Positions 7,021 through 15,104 of a stretch of 64,000 nucleotides of DNA are shown here, one piece after another (position 1 is the first letter of the stretch; every line of letters begins with the position of its first letter). The notes under the pieces were generated by a model. It was not told the origin of the DNA and did not search any database. It was given only the letters and a program-made list of their open reading frames with translations. Source of the DNA: Saccharothrix violaceirubra (GTDB lineage: Bacteria; Actinomycetota; Actinomycetes; Mycobacteriales; Pseudonocardiaceae); assembly GCF_014203755.1 (NCBI RefSeq), contig NZ_JACHJS010000001.1, forward strand, positions 6,882,001 through 6,946,000, in the 5' to 3' direction. A program made the position numbers and the translations under genes.

Positions 7021-8628
7021 ATGCTCAAACTCTGTTTACGGATGCCGCCCGGTGCCGAATGGCGCTGGAATGGTGAACACTGGTCGGACGGGGTGAGCAC
7101 GATCCGTCCCTATGCGCACCCCATGCTCGAACACGCGGCCGTCACCGACGGTGTGTCGACGTTCGTCGTTGTCCGAGAGCGCGCTCGCCAGGTGGCCGGA
7201 TTCGGCGCGGCCGACGTGTTCACCACCGCCGACACCCCGACCTACTTGCGCTTGCTCGACGAGATCAAGGCATGGCCGCTCGACTTCGTGCTGATCGAGT
7301 GCACCCCGCCGGATGGCTATCGCATCACGTCCGGCACGTGGGGCACAGCGCCGCTATACCTGACCGATGCCGGGGAACGGCTTCGGGGATCGTGGTCCCT
7401 GCCTGATCTCCGACAACAGTTCAGCCTCGACGCGCTCGACGAGCGCTCAGTCGCCCGATTGCTGACCGAGCGCACCCGCTACGCACGCGAGACCCTGTTT
7501 CGGGGGGTCTACATGCTGACCGAGCGGGCGCACGCCACTTACGGCGACGACGGGCTCGTAATGCACTACCCCGCACCCGCCGAACACGCCTCACCCCGCG
7601 AGATACGCCACGACGTCGACGTTGTCGAGGTCTACCGGCGAGTGCTGTCCGATGCGGTATACGCGCGTCCGTTCGAGCCGCAGACGGCCGCGGTCGAGCT
7701 GTCCGGCGGGATGGACTCGGCATCGGTGGCTGTCGCACTCGCCGAGCAGCACCGCGGCGAGGTGCTCTCCTACGCGCTCGCCATCGGGGGCGAGGCAGGC
7801 GAGCAGCAGCTCCGGCGCCGGGCCGAGATGCTGCTCTATCTCGGGTTCCCCGACCTGACCGTCGACGCGCTGCCGCTGGCACCACTCAACCCCGACGGCG
7901 CACGAGCCCGCGGGCTGTTCGTCGAGCCCGGCGCCGAGCCCTATCACGAGGCGGTCGGCACCATCCTCGCCGCAGCACGTGGGCAGGGCGTTCGGACGGT
8001 CTTCACCGGCGACGGGGGCGACGAGCTGCTCAGCCTGCGCGGTGACGAATGGGCATCGGTCGGCAAGGTGCGCGGCCGGTTCTCCGACCACGAGCGGTTG
8101 CCCCCGTGGCTGGGCCGCCGCACGGCCGACCAGCTCGACGCCGTCGATGACGATCTCGCACCGCCGACGGTGATCAACGAGGCGACCCTGCTCGGGTTCG
8201 CTTTGCGTTCTCCGCAGTTCCTCGACGCGGGAATCTGGCCGGTGTCGCCGTTGTGTTCACCGCGGTTGATCCGGTTCGCCGAACAGCTTCCGGTGTCGTG
8301 GCGGGTCGACAAGCACATCTGCCGCGAGCGGTTCCACCGGATTGGGTTCTCCCATGACGCGAGGTACCCCCACCTTCGGGAGAACTTCCGGCATGTCATG
8401 GGCGCTGGACTGCGCGAGTACGGTATGCCGTTGCTCGCGGAGCTGTTGGCCGAGGCGGTTACTGTCGACCTCGGGTTCGTCGACGGCGACGCGCTGCGCG
8501 CGGCGTTGGAACGGTGGAAGCACGGCGAACAGGTCGACATGAAGGTCTTTCCCGTTCTCTCGCTCGAACTGGCGCTACGGGCGATGACGGCTCACAGGGG
8601 CGAACGGGAGGGCGCATTGTGTACGTGA
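7021..8628 (+). CDS. Asparagine-synthetase-like ATP-dependent amide synthetase
   Basis: A 535-aa protein. The C-terminal half is an Asn_synthase domain with the ATP-pyrophosphatase loop VELSGGMDSASVA (about residue 230) and FTGDGGDELL (about 325), as in AsnB, beta-lactam synthetase and lasso cyclases. The N-terminal about 200 residues keep the Ntn-like shape but do not start with the catalytic Cys2, so it should not hydrolyse glutamine. It would adenylate a carboxylate and join it to an internal amine. With the adjacent peptide and acetyltransferase it recalls the acetylated lasso peptide albusnodin system, yet no leader peptidase or RRE gene is present. ATG 7021 is preferred over GTG 7015 by GGGAG spacing. 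Confidence 0.85.
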   Translation: MLKLCLRMPPGAEWRWNGEHWSDGVSTIRPYAHPMLEHAAVTDGVSTFVVVRERARQVAGFGAADVFTTADTPTYLRLLDEIKAWPLDFVLIECTPPDGYRITSGTWGTAPLYLTDAGERLRGSWSLPDLRQQFSLDALDERSVARLLTERTRYARETLFRGVYMLTERAHATYGDDGLVMHYPAPAEHASPREIRHDVDVVEVYRRVLSDAVYARPFEPQTAAVELSGGMDSASVAVALAEQHRGEVLSYALAIGGEAGEQQLRRRAEMLLYLGFPDLTVDALPLAPLNPDGARARGLFVEPGAEPYHEAVGTILAAARGQGVRTVFTGDGGDELLSLRGDEWASVGKVRGRFSDHERLPPWLGRRTADQLDAVDDDLAPPTVINEATLLGFALRSPQFLDAGIWPVSPLCSPRLIRFAEQLPVSWRVDKHICRERFHRIGFSHDARYPHLRENFRHVMGAGLREYGMPLLAELLAEAVTVDLGFVDGDALRAALERWKHGEQVDMKVFPVLSLELALRAMTAHRGEREGALCT

Positions 8629-9215
8629 TCCGGCCAGCCGAACCGAGGGACCGCGACGGCGTCGCCGAACTTGTGCGCACCCGTGCGGAGTGGATGCGTG
8701 ATCAGGGGCTCGGCCGGTGGCGAGGGTGGGTGAGTTCGGCCGAGCACCTTGCCGACCAGGTGACCGAACCCGACTGGCCGGTATGGGTACTCGTCGACGA
8801 TGGGCTACTGCTCGGCATCACCACGACCGACGACACGCCTGCGCTCGGGTGGACCGACCAAGAACGCGCCGAGTCGGCGATCTTCCTGCAATCCACGGTG
8901 ACCCACCCGACGCGCGCGGGCGCAGGGCTCGGGATGGTCGTTGCCTTCTGGGCGCTCGATCGGGCTGCGCGCCGCGGGCAACAGTGGGTGCGCCGGGGCG
9001 TGCTCAGCGACAGTGAGGGTGGAAACCTCGGCCTGGTGCGTTACTACCGACGCCAAGGCTGGCGTGTGGTTCGGGCGGTGCCCCACCCGCGCAAGCCGGG
9101 CGAAATCACCGTGTGGTCGCTTGCTCGCCCGGCCGGGAGGCAGCCCGACCTCGTGGACATCGTGACCGAGGTCGAGCACGACGACGAGCTGCGGACGCGT
9201 CTTGCCTCTGCCTAA
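8619..9215 (+). CDS. GNAT family N-acetyltransferase
   Basis: A 198-aa protein starting at GTG 8619 behind GGGAGG. It overlaps the end of the synthetase gene by ten bases, so the two are coupled. GNAT features are the N-terminal strand VIRPAEPRDRDGVAEL, the acetyl-CoA region with HPTRAGAGLGMVVAFWALDRA and the late motif NLGLVRYYRRQGW. The segment RTRAEWMRDQGLGRW is common in actinobacterial GNATs. It would transfer an acetyl group to an amine, plausibly a Lys or the N-terminus of the product of the two genes before it. The substrate is inferred from context only. Confidence 0.88.
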   Translation: MYVIRPAEPRDRDGVAELVRTRAEWMRDQGLGRWRGWVSSAEHLADQVTEPDWPVWVLVDDGLLLGITTTDDTPALGWTDQERAESAIFLQSTVTHPTRAGAGLGMVVAFWALDRAARRGQQWVRRGVLSDSEGGNLGLVRYYRRQGWRVVRAVPHPRKPGEITVWSLARPAGRQPDLVDIVTEVEHDDELRTRLASA

Positions 9216-9230
9216 CCGGGCTACAACGCG

Positions 9231-9272
9231 AACAGCGCCCCCGCACCCGATGAAGGGTGCGGGGGCGCTGTT
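9231..9272. terminator. Bidirectional terminator between the GNAT gene and the phage tRNA
   Basis: A perfect 18-bp stem (arms 9231-9248 and 9255-9272) with loop GATGAA. On the plus strand it ends the peptide/synthetase/GNAT operon; on the minus strand it lies 29 bases after the tRNA-Ser gene and would end that transcript. Confidence 0.88.
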
Positions 9273-9301
9273 GGCAGACGAGCATCAGCCGGTCTGGGCT
9301 G

Positions 9302-9386
9302 CGGTAGCGGTGGGATTTGAACCCACGGAGGTTTCACCCTCGCACGTTTTCAAGACGTGTCCCTTAGGCCGCTCGGGCACGCTACC
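9302..9386 (-). tRNA. Prophage-encoded tRNA-Ser(UGA), intact
   Basis: An 85-nt class II tRNA. The acceptor stem GGTAGCG/CGCTACC, anticodon arm CACGT-CTTGAAA-ACGTG (anticodon TGA), long variable arm, T arm with GTTCAAAT and discriminator G all pair correctly; CCA is not encoded. It reads the same codon as the host tRNA that the prophage splits. Its sequence differs widely from the host gene, and after the anticodon loop it reads ACGTG instead of GCGGG, so it lacks the 11-bp attachment core. A TAGGCT element 7-12 bases upstream could be a promoter -10, allowing expression independent of the lysis genes. Confidence 0.95.
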
Positions 9387-9430
9387 TCGCCCAAGAGCCT
9401 AGCCGACTACGGTCGTCGGCGAGCGTGAGA

Positions 9431-9703
9431 TCAGCCGTCCGACGGCGGTCGGGTGCCGGGGTAGATGGGCGGCTTGGCTGAGCCGAGCAGGACCCGGGTC
9501 AGCCAGTCGGGCAGCCTGGCCTCGATCTTGCGGGCGATGGGGTAGACCACACCGACCAGGACCGGGACGACGAGCAGCTCGGCGGCGCCGCCGAGCGCGT
9601 TGGTGAGGTAGTCGGGGGCGCCGAGGCTGATCAGCCAGGCGACCAGCGCGGACCACGCGACCGGAACCACAGTGCGTAGCCATGCGATGAAACGATCGGA
9701 CAT
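9431..9703 (-). CDS. Holin
   Basis: A 90-aa protein downstream of the endolysin, starting at ATG 9703 behind GGAGGAAGC. Two hydrophobic segments are visible (VVPVAWSALVAWLISLG and AAELLVVPVLVGVVYPIA), followed by a charged C-terminal tail. Size, two-span topology and position at the end of the late operon fit a holin that forms inner-membrane lesions for endolysin release. The assignment is by topology and context; no specific family motif was seen. Confidence 0.75.
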   Translation of the reverse strand: MSDRFIAWLRTVVPVAWSALVAWLISLGAPDYLTNALGGAAELLVVPVLVGVVYPIARKIEARLPDWLTRVLLGSAKPPIYPGTRPPSDG

Positions 9704-9775
9704 GCTTCCTCCACAGGTGGGGACAAGGGTGGGGATAACTCGAACGCACGTTCGAGTAGGCGCGGTTTGCGCTGT

Positions 9776-9943
9776 TCAGGTGTGGTCGCGCTCATCGGGC
9801 GATCGGTCGCAGGCGAGTCGTACGAACCACCTCGGACGCCGTTCGGCCACGTAGTCCGGTGAGGTGACGCGTGCAATCCACTGGTCGAAGGCCGCGCGCG
9901 TTCCGGACGACCACCGACGGAGTGCGGATACGGGATGGGGCAT
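9776..9943 (-). CDS. Small basic phage protein, 55 aa
   Basis: It starts at ATG 9943 with AGGACAG just upstream, eight bases after the stop of the small membrane gene. The product MPHPVSALRRWSSGTRAAFD... is basic and Trp-containing with no membrane segment. It sits inside the lysis region and is too short to assign. A different frame starting at 9795 and overlapping the holin start is a weaker candidate. Confidence 0.4.
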   Translation of the reverse strand: MPHPVSALRRWSSGTRAAFDQWIARVTSPDYVAERRPRWFVRLACDRSPDERDHT

Positions 9944-9951
9944 CGGCTGTC

Positions 9952-10077
9952 CTAGTCGCGTTGGGCGAGTTCGATGTCAGCGGCGCGCATCTCGGCCTCG
10001 GTTCGGCCGAGCCAACGCCACGTGTGAGCGGCAAGCGCAACGAGCGCCAGGGCGAGCGCGACGGTGAGTAGGCGCAC
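9952..10077 (-). CDS. Small one-span membrane protein of the lysis cassette, 41 aa
   Basis: The GTG at 10077 lies four bases after the endolysin stop. The product has one transmembrane helix (LLTVALALALVALAAHTW) and then a short charged helix (RTEAEMRAADIELAQRD). Between endolysin and holin, a short N-terminal-anchor protein with a charged helical tail could be a second holin-like or accessory lysis protein. No family is recognised. Confidence 0.5.
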   Translation of the reverse strand: MRLLTVALALALVALAAHTWRWLGRTEAEMRAADIELAQRD

Positions 10078-10081
10078 GGAC

Positions 10082-10762
10082 TCAGCCGCCGAGCAGTCGA
10101 CGCCAGGTGGCCGGACCGGCGATGCCGTCGGCGACGAGCCCGGCGGCGCGCTGCATGTGCTTGACGCGCGTCTCGGTCGCTGGCCCGAAATCGCCGTCGA
10201 CGACCAGCCGCGGCAACGCCGGATACCAGGCGTTGAGGATGCGCTGTAGCTCCGACACGGCTGGTCCCTTGGAACCACGCCGGACGGTGGATCGCTGTCC
10301 CGGCGTCGGTGGCTTGGGACCTGTGCCGTTCGCGATGCTCCACCCTTGGGACGAGTCGTAGCCGCCCGCAGCCAACGACACCGAGACATGGGTGTGGGAG
10401 GTGTGCGGGTTGCTTCCCGTGTAGGTACGCCATGCCCACCCGGACACGGGCGAGGCGATGCGGCGCGCGGAGATCACGTAGGAACCGGCGCCCAACGCAG
10501 GGTGTCCGGTCAGGCCGAGGTTGCGCACGTGCTCGGCGATCCACAGCCCGATCTCTGTGTTGACGCCCGTCCCTGCGTCGACGTCATAGGCGCGGACCAC
10601 ACCTACGCCTGCGGCGTCTTTCACCCACGGGTTGTGGTCCGAGTTCGACGCTGCGTGCGCGGCGTCGCCGATCCAGCCGTCGGAAGCGTGGTCCCGGTTG
10701 GGCCATCGGGCGTTGACCTCGTCGCGAAACACCATGAGTGAGCGTGCCAGTCGGTAGGCCAT
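10082..10762 (-). CDS. Endolysin: M15-like peptidase plus peptidoglycan-binding domain
   Basis: A 226-aa lysin starting at ATG 10762 behind AGGAGG. Residues about 1-140 resemble VanY/M15-type LD-/DD-peptidases, with the zinc-site sequence ASNSDHNPW, then AYDVDAG, and HTSHTHVSV near residue 130. A Pro/Thr linker precedes a C-terminal PG_binding_1 domain (about 155-226: RRGSKGPAVSELQRIL, VVDGDFGPATETRVKHMQ, VADGIAGPATWRRLLG). It would cleave peptide cross-links or stems in the cell wall at lysis. There is no signal peptide, consistent with holin-dependent release. Confidence 0.9.
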   Translation of the reverse strand: MAYRLARSLMVFRDEVNARWPNRDHASDGWIGDAAHAASNSDHNPWVKDAAGVGVVRAYDVDAGTGVNTEIGLWIAEHVRNLGLTGHPALGAGSYVISARRIASPVSGWAWRTYTGSNPHTSHTHVSVSLAAGGYDSSQGWSIANGTGPKPPTPGQRSTVRRGSKGPAVSELQRILNAWYPALPRLVVDGDFGPATETRVKHMQRAAGLVADGIAGPATWRRLLGG

Positions 10763-10893
10763 CAATTCACCTCCTGGTTGCTCATGTGGTTCTGAGGGGA
10801 TTTGTCCTCAGTTGAAGCGAACGCGCTTATTTCCACGGGAATGGGCGCTGCGTCGTCCTCGAATATCTCGACGGGAAGCTGGTCGTCAATCAC
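10762..10893 (-). CDS. Small acidic phage protein before the endolysin, 43 aa
   Basis: The GTG at 10893 follows AAAGAGG. The product MIDDQLPVEIFEDDAAP... is acidic and probably disordered. Its TGA overlaps the ATG of the endolysin (TGATG), so translation is likely coupled and the gene may serve to set endolysin expression. No family recognised. Confidence 0.5.
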   Translation of the reverse strand: MIDDQLPVEIFEDDAAPIPVEISAFASTEDKSPQNHMSNQEVN

Positions 10894-10985
10894 GGATTCC
10901 TCTTTGCTGGAAATGGAAATACGATTCGATTCGGAAAATGGACGCGTGAGTTCGACCCCCGCTATGGGGTTTGGTAGAAGTCGAG

Positions 10986-11531
10986 CTAGTTGGTTATGGC
11001 CGAGGCGAGTTGTTCGCGGTAGCGCGCCCGTTCGATCGCGATGTCGTCGACGTCGGCCAGGACCAGGGCGCGCAGGGCGGCGAACCCGGCATCGTCAACG
11101 ATGGTCACTTCGCCTTTGACCTCGGCGACCTCAGCGTCGCGGATCTTGCGAGCCTTGGCCTTCAAACGGTCTGCCTCTGCGTCGACTTGATCGACGTCGT
11201 CGGCGAGAGTCCTCGCGTGGCTGGCATCGAGCCCGTCGACAAGTCGCGACCGCTTGTACTCCGCAACTGCTTGCGCCTGCTGTGCCTGCACGGCAAACGT
11301 CAGCGATGGTTCGGGCACAAACGTCGGGGCGGAGGGTCCGCGGTAGCCATGTAGGCGCCAGTCGAGCACGCGCAACGGGTCGTCAACTCCGTACATCTCC
11401 ATGTCGGCGGCGACCGCCGAGCGTGGCAACACGTATAGCTCGACGCCCTGCGGCGACTGTTGCAAAACCCGGTAACACGGGCCGAGGCCCTGCTCGTCAG
11501 AGACGGCAACGCCGATTATCGAGATTTGCAC
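10986..11531 (-). CDS. Phage protein of unknown role after the tail-tip gene
   Basis: 181 aa starting at GTG 11531, placed eight bases after AGGAG and overlapping the end of the tail gene; GTG 11540 is an alternative. The N-terminal half looks beta-rich (MQISIIGVAVSDEQG, YVLPRSAVAAD). The C-terminal half is a long charged helix (AVAEYKRSRLVDGLD through EADRLKAKARKIRDAEVAEV), probably coiled-coil. The position between tail tip and lysis genes suggests a minor tail or assembly protein. Confidence 0.6.
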   Translation of the reverse strand: MQISIIGVAVSDEQGLGPCYRVLQQSPQGVELYVLPRSAVAADMEMYGVDDPLRVLDWRLHGYRGPSAPTFVPEPSLTFAVQAQQAQAVAEYKRSRLVDGLDASHARTLADDVDQVDAEADRLKAKARKIRDAEVAEVKGEVTIVDDAGFAALRALVLADVDDIAIERARYREQLASAITN

Positions 11532-11532
11532 G

Positions 11533-14217
11533 TCAGGCACTCCTGATGATCAGCCAGTGGATGTCGATCTCAGCGCCCTTGGACCAGTTGAATTGAAACC
11601 CGCGATTATCCCAACGGGACACCCCCCATGTGACGCCATCTTGCGGTGCGCCGGTGACGATTGTGCAATGAGGAACCGGGGCACCCTCGGTGATCGTCGA
11701 TCCAAAGTCGATACGAATCGAGTAGGCTCCAGGGTTGACGTGGGTCACCCCAAACCCGAGCATTCGCGTACTCGACATTCCTCGCGGGAGAATCCCGTCG
11801 ATAAAGAGCTTTCCGTCGCCGGGCGCGTTCAACGATGCCGAGGTGTTGACGTCGCCGTATTGCTTACCAAGGAACCAGGAACCGCCCTTCCGCATGATCA
11901 GGTCGGTCCGCCCGGACGAGTTGCCGACCGCCTCGGCCGAGAACGACCACAGCGTCCCGTCTTCGCGGCCGTGCACGGTCGGCTCGAACCCGGGTGATCC
12001 GGCCATGCCTTGGAACACGACGCCCGGGTACGCGCCGAAGACGTTCGAGGACACCACGGCACGCACACCGCTCGTGCCCGTGCGCAACGTTCCGGCGACG
12101 TCGGCGGCTCCGGTACTGGCCGAAATGGACACGGTGCGGGTGCCCGCGCTGTTCCACGCCTGCAAGCCGCTCGCGTCGAGCTGCACGCGCGGGTTGGTCG
12201 CCGCGGTGCGCAGCGTGGCGCCGGTGATGGTCTTGCCGTCGATCGCGGTCGCGGCGATCTTGTCGGCCGTGATCGCGTTCGCCCGGATCGCCGAGGCCGT
12301 GATCGCGCCGGCGGCGAGCTGGTCGGCGGTGACGCTGTTGGCGAGAATGGCGTCGCCACGGATGACGGTCCCGATGACGTCGCCCTCGACAAGAGGGCGA
12401 GTAGAGATCGTGGCCGAGGCGGACACGGCCGAGGCGTTCCCGGAGCGGTCGACCGCGACGAACCGAAAGGTGCGCGGGCTGTTGTAGGGCTGGTTCGTGA
12501 CGACGATCGACCCGGCGCCTTCCATCTGGTTGATTCGGGTCGGTCCGGTGCCGGGGTCCATGCTCACGTCGAGGTGGGAGAAGTCCGGCGGCATCGACTC
12601 GCCTGCGGCACCACGGCCGTTCCACTCGACGTGGATCACGCCGAGCCGGGTCGACAGGATCGGCGTCGAGGGGGTCGGGGGTGCCTCGGCGTCGGCGGCG
12701 ATCCTGACCGCGTAGGCGTTCGACCAGGGGCCGATCACCCCGGCGCGGCTGATCGCGCGGACCTTGAACGCCCATTCGGTGCCCACGTCGTAGGGGCTCG
12801 CGGTGACGGTGTTGTCCGGGTGTTGGGTGTCGGTGAGCTTCGCCCACGCCAACGCGACGATGTTCGGCCGCTGGTACAGCTCGTATCCGGCGACCTCGAT
12901 CGCGGTCCCGTCGGTGGCGGTGCCGACCGTGCCCCACGTGGCGGTGACCTGCCCGCGGGCGGCGCCGTCTGAGTCGAGGTAGGCGTCGGTGTCGACGATC
13001 AGCCCGGCGGGTGCGGCGGGCGAGCGCGGGTCGGGGCCTTCCGGGGCGGGGCGGGCGCCCGATCCGCCGTCGGCGGTCGAGCCTCCGACGATGCCCGCGG
13101 TGCGTTTGGCGAGGCGTAGGTCGCGCTCGATCAGTCGGTCGTTGAGCACGAGGTTTCCGCCGAGCGTGCCCGCCTGGTCGCGGGTGAGGGTGACCTGCCG
13201 GACGCGCAGCACTGAGCGGGCGCCGGTGTCGCCGGGGGCGAGCACGTAGTCACCGGGTCGGTAGTCGCGCCAGGGCAGCCGGGCGGCGAGGGTGAAGTCG
13301 ACGCCGCGGGTGACCTGCACCCGCTCGCGCCCGGTACGGCCGAGTTCGGCCTCGGCGAGCAGGCGCATGGTCCCCTCGTCGCGCACCCCGCCTTGGGTGA
13401 TGAACCCCTCGAACCTGCCCCAAGGCGTCGGGGCGTCCGGGTTGACCAGTTCGAGCCGGGCGGCGCCCTCGCCCTTGACGTAGACAGCCGAGGCGAGGTC
13501 TTCGAGCGTGCCGGTGTCGGGAGCGTCGACGACGTCGCGGCCGAGACGCAGCTCGACCGGGTACGGGCCGGTGGCGAGGTTGCGGGCGAGCGCGGTGTCG
13601 GCGTTGAACACCCGCAGGGTCCGGCCGCTGGTGGTCCAGTCGACGACGCCCTGCTCGGCGAGGTTGTCGAGCACGGCGAGCACGTCGATACCGGGCTCGT
13701 AGGCGATCGTGAGCACCTTCGCCCAGCGTTGACCGGCGCTGTCGACGCTCGGTGTGAAGTCGATCGCGAGCCCCGGCAGGGCACCACGGGCGCGTGCCTC
13801 GGCGATCAGGGTCGCGAGGATCGTTCCGGCGGTCGCGGACAGAAACGGGCGCTTGCCCTCGGCGTTGTCGCGCACGGAGGGGAACAGCCGGGCTTTGCGC
13901 AGCAACCAGGCGTAGGCGGGCAGCTCGAACGAGCGGGTGCCGGTCGGGTCGGTGATGTTGCCGCTGCGCTTGATCCGCAGGAACCGGGCGCCGTCGACCT
14001 CGGTCCACCGGTCGTCGGTGGGGTCGTAGGTCTCGACCGCGACCTCGACCGGCGCGGCGAGCAGCTCGGCGCCCGGTGCCTGCGCGGCGTAGGCCAGGCG
14101 CAGCGAGCCGACGTCGTCGAGCGGTATGCCGACCTCGACCGACGTCGCGCCGGGCAGCAAACCCAGTCGCGGCCCGTTGGGCGCATACGCCATGAGCCGC
14201 ACGTCGAACCCGCTCAC
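11533..14217 (-). CDS. Tail-tip / receptor-binding protein (Tal-like) with fibronectin III region
   Basis: 894 aa. The first about 370 residues form the baseplate-hub-like part typical of actinophage minor tail proteins (LPGATSVEVGIPLDDVGS, then FLRIKRSGNITDPTGTRSFELPAYAWLLRKA). A Pro/Ala linker leads to one or two fibronectin type III modules (about 400-600: ATWGTVGTATDGTAIEVAGYELYQ, WAFKVRAISRAGVIGPWSNAYAV). A repetitive collar follows (ANSVTADQLAAGAITASAIRA), and then a C-terminal receptor-binding region of about 200 residues. It would contact the host cell envelope. GTG 14217 is the start. Confidence 0.85.
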   Translation of the reverse strand: MSGFDVRLMAYAPNGPRLGLLPGATSVEVGIPLDDVGSLRLAYAAQAPGAELLAAPVEVAVETYDPTDDRWTEVDGARFLRIKRSGNITDPTGTRSFELPAYAWLLRKARLFPSVRDNAEGKRPFLSATAGTILATLIAEARARGALPGLAIDFTPSVDSAGQRWAKVLTIAYEPGIDVLAVLDNLAEQGVVDWTTSGRTLRVFNADTALARNLATGPYPVELRLGRDVVDAPDTGTLEDLASAVYVKGEGAARLELVNPDAPTPWGRFEGFITQGGVRDEGTMRLLAEAELGRTGRERVQVTRGVDFTLAARLPWRDYRPGDYVLAPGDTGARSVLRVRQVTLTRDQAGTLGGNLVLNDRLIERDLRLAKRTAGIVGGSTADGGSGARPAPEGPDPRSPAAPAGLIVDTDAYLDSDGAARGQVTATWGTVGTATDGTAIEVAGYELYQRPNIVALAWAKLTDTQHPDNTVTASPYDVGTEWAFKVRAISRAGVIGPWSNAYAVRIAADAEAPPTPSTPILSTRLGVIHVEWNGRGAAGESMPPDFSHLDVSMDPGTGPTRINQMEGAGSIVVTNQPYNSPRTFRFVAVDRSGNASAVSASATISTRPLVEGDVIGTVIRGDAILANSVTADQLAAGAITASAIRANAITADKIAATAIDGKTITGATLRTAATNPRVQLDASGLQAWNSAGTRTVSISASTGAADVAGTLRTGTSGVRAVVSSNVFGAYPGVVFQGMAGSPGFEPTVHGREDGTLWSFSAEAVGNSSGRTDLIMRKGGSWFLGKQYGDVNTSASLNAPGDGKLFIDGILPRGMSSTRMLGFGVTHVNPGAYSIRIDFGSTITEGAPVPHCTIVTGAPQDGVTWGVSRWDNRGFQFNWSKGAEIDIHWLIIRSA

Positions 14218-14234
14218 CGTTCACCCCCAGGTGG

Positions 14235-15104
14235 TCAGAGGAAGGCTCGGCGGGCGCGCATCTCGATCAGCGTCGCCGAGCTGGTTCCGGTGCCCCCGAT
14301 GAGCACCTGCACACCACGGTCGTGCGCGGATGTCACCGGAACCGGGGTGAAGGTCAACCAGCCGCGCGCCGACCCGGGTCCGCCGTTGGTGATGCGGCCG
14401 GTGGCGCCCGCGCTGGTGCCGTCCCACGCGATCGACGCGGCCTCGTGCGCGTCCAACCGTCCGCAGTGGATACGCAGTTGCCGCCCGGCGTCGAGGGTGC
14501 CCGGGTAGGACACCCACGAGTCGGTGAGCGAGTCGGCGATGCGTAGATCGCTGATGGGGCCGGTGATCCGCCACACCGTGTCCGACACCGGGGCGGTCGA
14601 TCCGTCCAGGGTGGTCACCCGTTCCGGGAAACCGGGTTCCGGGGTCGACCACACCCGCGCCGCGACGTCGCGCCAGAACGCACCGGGGATACGGGCGATA
14701 ACGGCCAGGCGGGCGCGGGCGGCGCCGACCCACATCTGCGGTTCCGATGCCGCGGTGACTGTGGCCTCGGCGGCGACCTCGGCGACAGTGGGCGCCGGGC
14801 GGTAGCGCAGTTCGAGCATTCTGTGCCGCACCCCGAACAGCCCGTAGAGCGCGGCGAGGTTGGCGTCGAGCCCGGCGGCGCCCTGGTCGATGCCGGTCGG
14901 GCTCGCGCCGGTGATGCCGAGCGTGAGCCCGATCGTGGTCGCCTCGACGTCGGCGCCGACGAGCGGCAGCTCGCCCGGGCGACCGGGGATGACCACCGAC
15001 GCAGCCCGCGCCCCGGGTAGCGGCCGGACCTGGGTCGCGGCGAGCAGCTTCCAGCACCCCGCGGGGTGGTCGAGCGGCACACCGTCGACGGTGTAGGTCG
15101 CCAC
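14235..15104 (-). CDS. Distal tail (Dit-like) minor tail protein
   Basis: 289 aa, placed between tape measure and tail-tip gene, where siphoviruses encode the distal tail protein. It begins ATYTVDGVPLDHPAGCWKLL and continues with IPGRPGELPLV, a combination common in actinophage minor tail proteins. The C-terminal half is beta-rich and may be a carbohydrate-binding-like module. Its start shares one base with the tape-measure stop. Confidence 0.75.
   Translation of the reverse strand: MATYTVDGVPLDHPAGCWKLLAATQVRPLPGARAASVVIPGRPGELPLVGADVEATTIGLTLGITGASPTGIDQGAAGLDANLAALYGLFGVRHRMLELRYRPAPTVAEVAAEATVTAASEPQMWVGAARARLAVIARIPGAFWRDVAARVWSTPEPGFPERVTTLDGSTAPVSDTVWRITGPISDLRIADSLTDSWVSYPGTLDAGRQLRIHCGRLDAHEAASIAWDGTSAGATGRITNGGPGSARGWLTFTPVPVTSAHDRGVQVLIGGTGTSSATLIEMRARRAFL

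Noticed and set aside
9631..9795. A 54-aa frame starting at 9795 and overlapping the holin start
   Set aside because: No ribosome site, and it conflicts with the better supported 55-aa gene at 9776-9943 and the holin.
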